From: Novosphingobium sp. Leaf2
GTDB lineage: Bacteria; Pseudomonadota; Alphaproteobacteria; Sphingomonadales; Sphingomonadaceae
DNA: 64,000 bases
NCBI RefSeq assembly: GCF_001421325.1
Contig: NZ_LMJY01000006.1
Span: forward strand, 34,959-98,958
Direction of reading: 5' to 3'
The stretch's first letter is position 1; each line of letters starts with the position of its first letter. This document shows positions 19,133-27,398 of the stretch, one piece after another. Under the pieces are notes generated by a model. It worked only from the letters and a program-made list of their open reading frames with translations, was not told the origin of the DNA and searched no databases. A program made the position numbers and the translations under genes.

Positions 19133-19798
19133 ATGAATGCACGCCGCCTGACCACGACCCTCCTGTGCTCCGCCGTGGCCGCAAGCGGGCTCAGCGGGTG
19201 CAAGACCAAAGGTGAGATCGTGGTTGACCAGAGCGTTGGTATCACCGCCGTGCGCTCCAAATGCCCCGCTGTGGGCATTCCCGACTACACCGGCGACATG
19301 ACGCTTTTCCGTGCAGCCGGTGATCGCACCGCCAGCAACCTTGATGTCGTGGCCGCGATGACCGACGTGCGCAGCGCGTGCGACGAGGCGAGCCTTGATC
19401 CCAAAGTGACGGCGCAAGTGTCGTTCCAGGTTCTCGCCCGCCGCTATGACACGGCTGGCGCGCGCACCATCACGCTGCCGTATTTTGTCAGCGTGCTGCA
19501 GGGCGGCAGCGCCGTGATCAGCAAGCGGGTGGGCACGGTCACGCTCACGTTCGCTAACGGGCAGGAGCGGGCGCAGGCAACCGCGAAAGTCAACGCGTTC
19601 GTGGATCGCGCCGCAGCCACGCTGCCGCAGGACGTGCGCGATCGCATCACCCGCAAGCGCAAGGCGGGCGATGCCGATGCCGCGGTCGATCCGCTCGCCG
19701 ATCCGCAGGTGAAAGCGGCCATCGCACGCTCTTCGTTCGAAGTGCTGGTGGGTTTCCAGCTCAACGAAGCGCAGCTGGCCTATAACGCCACGCGGTGA
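19133..19798 (+). CDS. Predicted lipoprotein of unknown function
   Basis: 221-residue protein I cannot place in a named family. ATG 19133 follows GAGGAAG at good spacing; a GTG at 19127 is less likely. The signal sequence MNARRLTTTLLCSAVAAS leads to a lipobox LSGC, so it is probably an acylated periplasmic protein. The mature part contains paired strand-like segments (ARTITLPYFVSVLQGGSAV, GTVTLTF) and a late charged segment DRITRKRKAGDADAA. Similar lipoproteins beside ispH occur in sphingomonads, from memory. It is divergent from ispH and convergent with the MFS gene. Confidence 0.75.
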   Translation: MNARRLTTTLLCSAVAASGLSGCKTKGEIVVDQSVGITAVRSKCPAVGIPDYTGDMTLFRAAGDRTASNLDVVAAMTDVRSACDEASLDPKVTAQVSFQVLARRYDTAGARTITLPYFVSVLQGGSAVISKRVGTVTLTFANGQERAQATAKVNAFVDRAAATLPQDVRDRITRKRKAGDADAAVDPLADPQVKAAIARSSFEVLVGFQLNEAQLAYNATR

Positions 19799-19807
19799 TG
19801 GCCGGCG

Positions 19808-21037
19808 TCAGACCTCGGCGGCTTCGGCCAGCCGAGGGGCGTGCGTCTCCATTGCTTCGCCTGGTTTGCGCATCAAGGCCACCGCGCACAGCAGCACTGC
19901 GCTCACCGCTGCAAGGCCGATGAAGATACCGGAAAAACTGCCGGTGCTGTCCTTGATCGCCCCGCCAAGTGCAGGCCCTACGGCGGCAGAGGTCGATACG
20001 GCCATCATGATCGAATACAGTTCGAGCGAGGCGCGCTGCCCGAAATAGGACTGTAGCAGCATCGCGGTGGCGACATAGCTGAAGCCCAGGCCGCCGCCGA
20101 ATGTCACCATCCACAGCACCAGCGTCCAGGGTCCGTTCGCCAGCGCGAGGGTGGCGGCGGACACCGCAAGGCAGCCCAGCGAGAACATCGTCAAGGCCCG
20201 CGGCGAAGCTTTTTCGCCGGCAAAACCCGCCAGCGCCGACCCGATCGCGCACACCAGCGCTGACAAGCTGATGAGCTGCGAGGCGCGGGTAGCGGCGATG
20301 CCGTGTTCCATCAGGTGCTGGTAGGCAAAGCTGTGCGTCGTGGTGTTGATGGCAAGACACGCGGTATAGGCGCCCACGACGATCCAGAACTGCACCGAGC
20401 CCAGGGCGCGGCGCACGGTCCATTCCGCGTGCAAGCCACCGATGAGCGGATCCTGCGGCGGGCGTTCGAGGCGCAGGCGGCCTGCGGTCAGCGTGCACAG
20501 GCCTCCGACGATCACGACGGCGATCGTGAAGATCAGCCAGTACGAACGCCAGCCCATCCCCGCCGTTTGCGTGCCGGCCCACAGCAGTGGGCCCGCCACG
20601 GCGCCCAGGTTGCCGATAGTGAAATAGAGCCCCAGCACCGTGGAGCGCCGCTGGAAGGTACTGGACAGGACGTGGACGGCAGGCACCGTGCCGCAAAAGC
20701 AGTAGCCGATGCCCAGCAGCGTGGTGGCCAGGTAATAGGTTTCCACGCCTTGTGAACGATATAGCAGCCCGAAGCCCAGAAACAGCAGCGCGATGCCGGC
20801 CAGCAAGGTGCGGCCAACTCCCAGCTTGCGGATGGTCAGGGCCGGGGCAAGGCTGATGATGCCGCATGCGGTGCCCAGCAAGGTGAAGCCGAACCCCGCC
20901 TGCGCCCAGGTCATCCCGAATTCCTTGACCATGGACGGGATGACCATGCCCAGCGAATTGAACGTGCCGGCGGACAGCAGGAAATACATCAGGCACAACG
21001 TCAGAAACCCGACGAATACGAGCGGTTTGCTGTTCAT
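19808..21037 (-). CDS. MFS transporter of the RutA-like operon
   Basis: Twelve-helix major facilitator. From ATG 21037 (MNSKPLVFVGFLTLCLMYFL) it has 409 residues; the short frame upstream to 21067 lies inside the isochorismatase-like gene. The loop 2-3 region TIRKLGVGRTLLAG resembles the MFS GxLaDrxGrr element, and a second copy is at FAGEKASPRALT. Start codon overlaps the stop of the isochorismatase-fold hydrolase by 4 bases (ATGA), so it is translated with the monooxygenase/hydrolase pair and probably imports their substrate. It takes the place that the RutG permease holds in the E. coli rut operon but belongs to a different transporter family. Confidence 0.88.
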   Translation of the reverse strand: MNSKPLVFVGFLTLCLMYFLLSAGTFNSLGMVIPSMVKEFGMTWAQAGFGFTLLGTACGIISLAPALTIRKLGVGRTLLAGIALLFLGFGLLYRSQGVETYYLATTLLGIGYCFCGTVPAVHVLSSTFQRRSTVLGLYFTIGNLGAVAGPLLWAGTQTAGMGWRSYWLIFTIAVVIVGGLCTLTAGRLRLERPPQDPLIGGLHAEWTVRRALGSVQFWIVVGAYTACLAINTTTHSFAYQHLMEHGIAATRASQLISLSALVCAIGSALAGFAGEKASPRALTMFSLGCLAVSAATLALANGPWTLVLWMVTFGGGLGFSYVATAMLLQSYFGQRASLELYSIMMAVSTSAAVGPALGGAIKDSTGSFSGIFIGLAAVSAVLLCAVALMRKPGEAMETHAPRLAEAAEV

Positions 21038-21696
21038 CGCTGGGCGTCCTGGCTGGCACGGGCCCATGCCGCCACCACGGCCTCGCTCGTTACCAGCAGT
21101 GAGGTGTTTTCGGACAGGACCTTGAGGGTATGGTGATGCACGGCTTCATCGAAGCTGGCGCAGGCATCGGACACCACGAACGTATGGAAATCGCGGTGGA
21201 AGGCATCGCGCGTGGTGGCATCCACGCAGCATTCGGTGGTCAGCCCGGTAACGACCAGCGTGTCGATGCCGCGTGCGCGCAACTGCGTTTCCAGATCGGT
21301 GCCATGAAAGCTGGAATAAGCCAGCTTGCTGATTTCAATGTCGCCGGGTTCAGGCGCAACGCGGTAATAGTCCTCGCCGCCGCTGCCGATGCGGCAGATC
21401 GCTTCGCTGCCGGAGCTTCCGCGCCGCTTCATCCAGGTCTTGAGGGTGTTCGAATCGGTTTCTGGCGAGGTCATGACCCGCATGAACCCGACCGTGGCGC
21501 CGGCTTTGCGCGCAGCGGCGATCAGCGCTTCGATCCGGTCTATCGCGCGTTCCGCCGGGCTCATGTCCGTGCCGTAGCGGCCGATCACCCCGTGCGCCGC
21601 CGCAAAATCCACCTGCACGTCCACCACTATAAGCGCGGTGCATTCAGGCGCGATCATGCCGGCGGGATCGGCGATGTGCGGCAAGGGTTCACCCAT
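21034..21696 (-). CDS. Isochorismatase-fold cysteine hydrolase (RutB-like position)
   Basis: Cysteine amidohydrolase. 220 residues from ATG 21696 (MGEPLPHIADPAGM). The catalytic triad of the family is visible: Asp in ALIVVDVQVDFAAAHG, Lys in IEISKLAYSSFHGTDL, and Cys in GLTTECCVDATTRDAF, with the cis-peptide region VVTGLTTEC. Members include ureidoacrylate hydrolase RutB, maleamate amidase NicF and N-carbamoylsarcosine hydrolase. Start overlaps the RutA-like gene by 8 bases, a RutA-RutB arrangement, so a ring-opening product amide is the likely substrate; this is inference. Confidence 0.88.
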   Translation of the reverse strand: MGEPLPHIADPAGMIAPECTALIVVDVQVDFAAAHGVIGRYGTDMSPAERAIDRIEALIAAARKAGATVGFMRVMTSPETDSNTLKTWMKRRGSSGSEAICRIGSGGEDYYRVAPEPGDIEISKLAYSSFHGTDLETQLRARGIDTLVVTGLTTECCVDATTRDAFHRDFHTFVVSDACASFDEAVHHHTLKVLSENTSLLVTSEAVVAAWARASQDAQR

Positions 21697-22819
21697 GCGC
21701 CAGCGCCGCTGCCTGCGCGGGAAAGCGTTCACGCAGCACTGGCAGCACCTTTTCACCGAAAATGGGCAGGGATGCGAGATAATCCGGGAAGATCAGCATC
21801 AGCCCGTCAAGCGAGGTCTTTTCAAAGATCTCGCTCAACCGCGCGATTACGGTCTCGGGGGTGCCAAGGACGTGCGGCGTCATGAACGTGGAGCGCGCCT
21901 TTTGCGTAAAGGCGTTTTCTTTGCCGATTTCGCTATCGAGAAAGCCGTACGCGCGCATCATGCCGTGCAATGCGCCTTCGTCCAGTCCGGCGCGAAAATG
22001 CGCAGCGGTTTCTTCCGCCGCCGCGTCCGTTTCCCCGAACACGACGGTCATCATCGAATAGGTGCGGATCTTTGCGCCCAGCGCGGCGGCACCCTCTTTG
22101 GCCTTGGCGCTGGCGGCGGCAAGTTCGTCCACATCGCCGCCCGAAAGGAACAGCGCGTCCATCTCGTTCGCGGTGAATTCGATGCCGACTTTTGAGGTGC
22201 CGGCACACACCAGAAATGGCGGCGTGGAAGGCTTGGGGTCGGACATGCAGTCATCGAGGGTGAAATACTTGCCATCGAACGTGACGGAGTCCTGCGTCCA
22301 CAAGGCCTTGATCGCCTGAATCCATTCGGTGGCTAGCACATAGCGCTCATCATGGTCCACGCCTTCGGGCCATGCCCCCATCTGCGCAAACTCACCCCGG
22401 TACGCGCCCGTCACCACATTGAGCCCGGCGCGGCCGTGGCTGATCTGGTCAAGCGTGGCCATCATCTTGGCGGTGACGGCGGGGTTCTGCAGGATGGTGT
22501 GCACGGTGGCCCACACCTTCACCCGGCTGGTCGCCTGGGCTAACCCTGCCATCATCATCGGGGAATCCAGCGACGAGCGCCAGTGCTGGGTTTCTCCGCC
22601 GTAGCCCCGATACTTGGCCATCGCCATGATGAAATCCAGGCCGATATCCTCGGCCAGGCGCGCCGCCTTGAGGTTGTAATCGTAAGAGCCGTCCAGCGCG
22701 GGTGCGTTCTTGGACAGGATCCAGCCGCCGTTCGCCATCGGCATGAAGATGCCCAGATCCCGCCCACCGGTATCGGAAGGTAGCCCAAAGGCGGCGGGTC
22801 GCGGCTGACGGTCGTACAT
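21689..22819 (-). CDS. LLM-class flavin monooxygenase, RutA-like
   Basis: FMNH2-dependent bacterial-luciferase-fold monooxygenase, 376 residues. Segments match E. coli RutA (pyrimidine ring-opening oxygenase) in order as I recall it: GIFMPMANGGWILSKNAP (about 22-39), AKYRGYGGETQHW, MAGLAQATSRVKVWAT, ATLDQISHGRAGLNVVTG and EFAQMGAWPEGVDHDERY. SsuD/SfnG sulfonate and sulfone monooxygenases are the nearest alternative. First gene of a three-gene overlapping set with a cysteine hydrolase and an MFS transporter. No flavin reductase (RutF-like) is next to it, so reduced FMN must come from elsewhere. A 15-bp palindrome lies 13-27 bases ahead of the start. Confidence 0.85.
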   Translation of the reverse strand: MYDRQPRPAAFGLPSDTGGRDLGIFMPMANGGWILSKNAPALDGSYDYNLKAARLAEDIGLDFIMAMAKYRGYGGETQHWRSSLDSPMMMAGLAQATSRVKVWATVHTILQNPAVTAKMMATLDQISHGRAGLNVVTGAYRGEFAQMGAWPEGVDHDERYVLATEWIQAIKALWTQDSVTFDGKYFTLDDCMSDPKPSTPPFLVCAGTSKVGIEFTANEMDALFLSGGDVDELAAASAKAKEGAAALGAKIRTYSMMTVVFGETDAAAEETAAHFRAGLDEGALHGMMRAYGFLDSEIGKENAFTQKARSTFMTPHVLGTPETVIARLSEIFEKTSLDGLMLIFPDYLASLPIFGEKVLPVLRERFPAQAAALAHG

Positions 22820-22831
22820 GCGGTTCCCCTG

Positions 22832-22846
22832 ATCACAATTTGTGAT
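22832..22846. promoter_or_regulatory. 15-bp palindrome upstream of the RutA-like operon
   Basis: ATCACAATTTGTGAT is a perfect inverted repeat of 7-bp arms around one base. It lies just upstream of the ribosome site (AGGGGA) of the RutA-like gene and in the 159-base gap shared with the divergent SDR gene, a typical repressor position. It has the same TCACA-N3-TGTGA form as the palindrome ahead of ppdK. Confidence 0.5.
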
Positions 22847-22978
22847 GCGAAGCTAGGATGGGGTCTCGCCTGGTTCTTGTCACCCCGCGCCCGCGCTGTT
22901 GTCATGATCGGGAGATGTATTCCCAAACCCGCGCCGAGCCGCAATGGAGTGCGATCCCAAACCAAGGAGCACCAAGCC

Positions 22979-23809
22979 ATGAGCAACTGGTTCATCACCG
23001 GCGTCAGCAGCGGGCTGGGCTTCGCCATTGCGCGCGCCGCGATTGATGCAGGCCACTGCGTGGTGGGCACGGTGCGCGCGCACGACGCGGTCGGTCCGTT
23101 TGAAGCACTGGGCGAGCAGGCCATAGGGATGGTGCTGGACGTGACGGACAGCGTGGCCGTGCAGCGGGTCGTCAGCATGGCCGAGGGGCGCACCGGCGGG
23201 CTGGACGTGGTGGTGAACAACGCGGGTGCAGGCTACACCGGCGCGATCGAGGAAACCCCGATCGCCGATGCCAAGGCGCTGTTCGACATCAACGTATGGG
23301 GCGCGCTGGCGGTGATCCAGGCGGTGTTGCCCGGTATGCGGGCACGGCGCGCCGGGCACATCGTCAACATTGGGTCGGTCAGCGGCCTGGCCTGCTGGAA
23401 CGGTACTGGCATTTATGGTGCCAGCAAGTTCGCGCTCGATTGTATCGGGCGCACACTGGCGCAGGAAGTGAACCCGCTGGGCATCAATGTTACCAACGTC
23501 GCTCCAGGCGGCATGCGCACGCAGTTTGCAGCCTCACGCCTGCCGGGTGCCGAACCGGCGATCACGGACTATGCGCAAACCGCACACACGGCGCGCCCAG
23601 TGCTGACCGGGCATTTCGGACAGGAACCCAGCGATCCTGCGCTGGTCGCCCAGGCCATCCTGACGGCCATCGCCGCGCCTGAACCCCCGCTGGTCCTGCT
23701 GTTGGGCACAGACGCCTTGGGCTATGTGAAGGGCGAATTTGCCATGCTGCAGGCGCAGTTCAATACGTGGGCGCATCTGACCAACGGCGTGGCCGCAGCA
23801 GAAACGTGA
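22979..23809 (+). CDS. SDR family oxidoreductase
   Basis: Classical short-chain dehydrogenase/reductase, 276 residues from ATG 22979, which follows AAGGAG. Cofactor motif GVSSGLGFAIARA (about 8-20), NNAG at about 79-82, catalytic Ser in IGSVSGLACW, and YGASK with the catalytic Tyr and Lys. The adenine-ribose contact segment LDVTD is present. The length and C-terminus resemble SDRs annotated as oxidoreductase/retinol-dehydrogenase-like; substrate unknown. Divergent from the RutA-like operon, sharing its regulatory gap, so it may serve the same pathway. Confidence 0.9.
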   Translation: MSNWFITGVSSGLGFAIARAAIDAGHCVVGTVRAHDAVGPFEALGEQAIGMVLDVTDSVAVQRVVSMAEGRTGGLDVVVNNAGAGYTGAIEETPIADAKALFDINVWGALAVIQAVLPGMRARRAGHIVNIGSVSGLACWNGTGIYGASKFALDCIGRTLAQEVNPLGINVTNVAPGGMRTQFAASRLPGAEPAITDYAQTAHTARPVLTGHFGQEPSDPALVAQAILTAIAAPEPPLVLLLGTDALGYVKGEFAMLQAQFNTWAHLTNGVAAAET

Positions 23810-23824
23810 CGCGCCGCGCCACCG

Positions 23825-26131
23825 CTACGCGGCGAACAGGCTCTTGCGGATCACCGCATGCACGCCCCAGTTGCCGTTCGCGACCTGGCTGATCCCGAAA
23901 TCGACCGCCACCGACAGTAGCGAAATCGCCTCGTCCTCGGTCAGGTCGCGCAAGGTCATCAGGAAGCGGCGCGCCTTGCGGAACGCATCGCGCATCGCGG
24001 TGTCGATCGAGCTTTGCTTGTAGACTTCGCTTTGCGCGTTGGTGCCCAGGTCCTTGAGGTATTCCGGGCTGGAAAAGCCCATGATCACCCATTCGTCCTT
24101 GGTCTCTATCATCGGATAATCGATGTCGCGGATGTATTTGCGGCTGGTCTTGGCGGGGTGGAGGATGACCTGGATCACCGCCGTCATCGAACATTCAATG
24201 GCTGTGCCGCACAATTCGCTGTCGCCCTGGCTGGCGTGCGGATCGCCCATGGACAGCAGGCCGCCGGGCACACCCACGGGCAGGAACACGCTGGCGCCCG
24301 CGCCCAGTCGCCAGTTGTCGATATTGCCGCCGAAGTTTGCCGGCGGCACCGAATCGATCAGTTCCGAATGGGCAGGGGCCAGCGCCACCACGCCAAAGTG
24401 CGGACGTACCGGGATCGTAACATCGCGCAGCACGTCGAAATTGCGGGTGATCGAATCGGGATCGATCGGCACGCCGGGATAATCGTAGCGCTCATGCACT
24501 ACGCCCGACGGGTCAAGCTGCGGCGTCCAGCGATAGGAATAGACCGCCTGCGCGGTCGCCCGGCCCGGCTCGTTGTCGATCTCGTAGATGGTGATGACCT
24601 CGCGCTGCTTGGGCTCGGTCAACAGGTCGTTGTAGTGATAGCCCCAGTACGCGGCCACGTTGCTGCCGAAGGCCCGCCCGGCGAAGCGCGGGTTCTGGCT
24701 GGGGCGGTTTTCCATGTCCAGAATGCGCACTTCGATCACGTCGCCGGGCCTTGCGCCTTCCACGGCGATCGGACCGGTGCAGATATGCACGCCAAACCCT
24801 TCGCCGGCCCCCCGGCCCATCGCGGAGGCATCGAACGGCCCGGCGCCGCGCCGCTCCACCGCCTTGCCTTCGGCAGTCCAGTGGAACACCGCTTCGGCGC
24901 CCGCATCGCCTTCGATCATGCGCTCGGCATCGTCGTTGGCGTGATGAGTCAGAGTCTCGATCGTCACATAGTCGCCCGAACGGATTTCCAGCGCTGGGGG
25001 AAGCGAGCGGCTGAAATAGCCCCAGTGGATCGTGTCGGGCCGTGCCGGCAGAAAGTGATGGCGGCGTGAGCGCGCGGCATCGTCAAGCGAGGGCAGGCCG
25101 GTCAGCACGCTGGGGTTTTCGCGGTCTTCCAGCTTGACGTCGCGGGCCTTTTCCGGGCGTCCCCGGCGCGGGGCGGCCACCGGGCCGGTGGCAGCCTCGG
25201 GCGATTTGCGGTATTCGCGCGGGCTCATCCCGTACTGTTCGCGAAACGCGCGGGAGAACGACGCGCTGTCGTTGAAGCCCCACTGGAACAGGATTTCCGA
25301 GATCGAGCGCTGGGCGTGCAGCGGGCTGCCCAGATCGAGCCGGCAGCGTTCCAGCCGGCGCAGCTTCACGTAATGACCGAAACTTTCGCCGTGCGATTCG
25401 AACAGCTTTTGCAAATAGCGCGGCGAAATGTTGTGTTCGGCCGCGATCTGATGGGTGTTGAGGTTGGGGTCCGACAACCGCATTTCGATCGACTGGAACA
25501 CCCGCTCCAGGATCGCGGCGCGGCCACCCGCCGCCCCGCCAAGCTGCTTGGCCGGGGCGCGGTCCAGCAAGGTGGCGGCGATCATTTCTGGCAAGGCCAG
25601 TTCCACCGGGCGGATCTGGTCGTCCGAAATGTCGAGAATGGTGTCGGCCACGGTGCGCAGCAGGTTGGACATCATGCGGCCAACGGCGGTGTCGGCCACC
25701 AGGTCGCTGATTTCGTTGGGGAGCTGCGAGCGCGCCTTGAGCGCGGGCAGGCTGTGCGGCACCTTGACGATCAACAGGCGGAAATCGCCTTCCGTGGCGA
25801 TGCGGCACCGGGTGTCTCCGCCGCCATACACCATGTCACCTTCGCCAATCTCGACCGCGCTTTGGGCGCTGGTGGCGCCCAGCCGGCCTTCGAGAAGCAA
25901 GACCAGCCAGAAACAGCGCGCTTCCTGGCGGAAATCCAGGGTGATCGCCTGTGCGGTGCCGGTGCATCGCACGAACTGGATCTTCTGGCCGCTGGTGAAG
26001 CTGACGAGGTCGCCGTAGATATCCTCGTTTTCGGATTCCAGTTCGAGCGAAACGCGCTGCAGTGCAAAGCGCCACGCCTGCAGGCGCTGGTCGTGCGGAT
26101 AGGCATTGGTCGTCAAACGCACGCCGGTCAT
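23825..26131 (-). CDS. AraC-type transcription regulator fused to acetamidase/formamidase
   Basis: One uninterrupted 768-codon frame. Residues about 1-200 are an AraC-binding-like sensor domain (GEGDMVYGGGDTRCR in the cupin-like part); about 205-310 is an AraC/XylS double helix-turn-helix, with THQIAAEHNISPRYLQKLF and SISEILFQWGFNDSASFSRA leading to YGMSPREYRK. A linker (311-360) holds PRRGRPEK, which looks like an AT-hook core. Residues about 361-768 are a full FmdA/AmdA-type amidase: DTIHWGYFS, HICTGPIAVEGARPGDVIEV, GGNIDNWRLGAGASVFLPV and GDPHASQGDSELCGTAIE. ATG 26131 follows AAGGA and lies 37 bases after the Rieske gene. A GTG at 25108 could give a separate amidase by internal initiation. 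No stop or frame change separates the parts. Confidence 0.85.
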   Translation of the reverse strand: MTGVRLTTNAYPHDQRLQAWRFALQRVSLELESENEDIYGDLVSFTSGQKIQFVRCTGTAQAITLDFRQEARCFWLVLLLEGRLGATSAQSAVEIGEGDMVYGGGDTRCRIATEGDFRLLIVKVPHSLPALKARSQLPNEISDLVADTAVGRMMSNLLRTVADTILDISDDQIRPVELALPEMIAATLLDRAPAKQLGGAAGGRAAILERVFQSIEMRLSDPNLNTHQIAAEHNISPRYLQKLFESHGESFGHYVKLRRLERCRLDLGSPLHAQRSISEILFQWGFNDSASFSRAFREQYGMSPREYRKSPEAATGPVAAPRRGRPEKARDVKLEDRENPSVLTGLPSLDDAARSRRHHFLPARPDTIHWGYFSRSLPPALEIRSGDYVTIETLTHHANDDAERMIEGDAGAEAVFHWTAEGKAVERRGAGPFDASAMGRGAGEGFGVHICTGPIAVEGARPGDVIEVRILDMENRPSQNPRFAGRAFGSNVAAYWGYHYNDLLTEPKQREVITIYEIDNEPGRATAQAVYSYRWTPQLDPSGVVHERYDYPGVPIDPDSITRNFDVLRDVTIPVRPHFGVVALAPAHSELIDSVPPANFGGNIDNWRLGAGASVFLPVGVPGGLLSMGDPHASQGDSELCGTAIECSMTAVIQVILHPAKTSRKYIRDIDYPMIETKDEWVIMGFSSPEYLKDLGTNAQSEVYKQSSIDTAMRDAFRKARRFLMTLRDLTEDEAISLLSVAVDFGISQVANGNWGVHAVIRKSLFAA

Positions 26132-26168
26132 CCCGGGATCATCCTTGATTAAGCACCCGGTAACCCAC

Positions 26169-27371
26169 CTAGCCGATCGCCGCAGCGCCAGCCAGCCGCT
26201 TGTGTGCAGCGCGGTAGCGGTGGACCAGCCACTTGTTGAACTGGCCTTGCGCGCCCTCCTGCCAGGAATAGCGGCCGCGTGGCGCGAAGCGAGAGCGCAG
26301 GCCCGCCTGCACCAGCTCGTCCACATGGAAATCCTGCGCGATGATGTGCTCGGTGGCGCGCATGTTCATGTCCAGCTTGTGATCGAACGCGGGGTCTTCC
26401 ATCGCGCCGGGCGCGAACAGCAGGCCGGTATCCATCTCCAGCGATTCCGGGCCGTCCGGACGCAGGATCAGGTAGATCACCATGTCGCTCATCATGATGA
26501 GGCTGAGCGAGGGCGGCACGTTGGCAAAGGTCATGCGGTGGCGTGCTTCGTCGGACAGACCCGGAAAGATCGGCAGCACCGCGCGCTGCGTGGCGTTGAA
26601 GCTGGCGTCCGGATGCAGCGTGCCGTTGAAGCGCAGGAAGCCCGCGTCCTCGGGATCGGAATGGGGAAACTCGGCGCGGCCGGACGGCACGAAATCATGC
26701 AGCGGACCCGCGTGCAGCCGGCTGGCGTGGTAGCCATCGTTGTTGTTCTCGAACATCACCTTCCAGTTCCACGGCAGCCGGGCCGCGGGTTGGGGCCGGG
26801 GTCCTTGCGCGCCGGCCAGTTCATACCCCGCGATCGCGTCTGCCACGCCGGTCAGCCGGGGGCCGAGCGGCGCGGCGTTCTCGTCGAAGTGGATGAAGAT
26901 GAAGCCGTTCCAGATCTCGGTCGCAAAGCGCGGCAGGCTGTTGGCCTTGCGATCGAAATTGCAGGTCTTGTTCATAGCCGGCGCGGCCACCAGCGTGCCG
27001 TCCAGCGAATAGCTCCAGTGGTGATAAGGGCACAGGAACCCGCGCGCCGATCCGCTGCCTTCGGCCACCAGCATCGCGCGGTGCTGGCACACGGCGGACA
27101 TCGCCCGGATTTCACCTTGCAGGTTGCGCGACACGATGATCGGCTCGCCAATGGTGCGGGTGGTGAAAAAATCGCCGGGTTCGCGCACCCAGTCCTCACG
27201 CCCCACACACTGCCACTCGTTATAATACAGCGCGTCCTTCTCGAATTCGTAGAACTGGGCGCTGGTGTAGCATGCGGGTGGCAGCGTCACCGCATCGGCA
27301 AGCTCTACCGCCGAGGCAGACAGCGACTCGATGAATTCGGGCGGCATGTTCGGGTTGGGCATGGTGGCCAT
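26169..27371 (-). CDS. Rieske non-heme iron ring-hydroxylating oxygenase, alpha subunit
   Basis: 400-residue oxygenase subunit. Rieske cluster ligands Cys95-x-His97 in SAVCQHRAM and Cys114/His117 in FLCPYHHW; the catalytic domain has NNNDGYHASRLH (about 209-220) with bridging Asp212 and iron ligands His215 and His220, and a late acidic segment near AQDFHVDE for the carboxylate ligand. No beta subunit, ferredoxin or reductase is adjacent, so electron donors must be encoded elsewhere. Start may be ATG 27371 or 27362. Upstream 107 bases contain AraC-type repeats; downstream, the AraC::acetamidase gene follows after 37 bases, suggesting an autoregulated operon acting on an aromatic or heterocyclic substrate. 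Confidence 0.88.
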   Translation of the reverse strand: MATMPNPNMPPEFIESLSASAVELADAVTLPPACYTSAQFYEFEKDALYYNEWQCVGREDWVREPGDFFTTRTIGEPIIVSRNLQGEIRAMSAVCQHRAMLVAEGSGSARGFLCPYHHWSYSLDGTLVAAPAMNKTCNFDRKANSLPRFATEIWNGFIFIHFDENAAPLGPRLTGVADAIAGYELAGAQGPRPQPAARLPWNWKVMFENNNDGYHASRLHAGPLHDFVPSGRAEFPHSDPEDAGFLRFNGTLHPDASFNATQRAVLPIFPGLSDEARHRMTFANVPPSLSLIMMSDMVIYLILRPDGPESLEMDTGLLFAPGAMEDPAFDHKLDMNMRATEHIIAQDFHVDELVQAGLRSRFAPRGRYSWQEGAQGQFNKWLVHRYRAAHKRLAGAAAIG

Positions 27372-27398
27372 CGGGCAGCTTCGCTTTCATGGAGTGCA

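Noticed and set aside
21689..22819. Naming the LLM protein rutA outright
   Set aside because: Only the monooxygenase and hydrolase of the rut set are present and no flavin reductase is adjacent; sulfone and sulfonate monooxygenases are close relatives, so a symbol would overstate the case.
22832..22846. Reading the palindrome as a CRP/FNR site
   Set aside because: CRP sites are TGTGA-N6-TCACA; here the half-sites are in the opposite order with three bases between.
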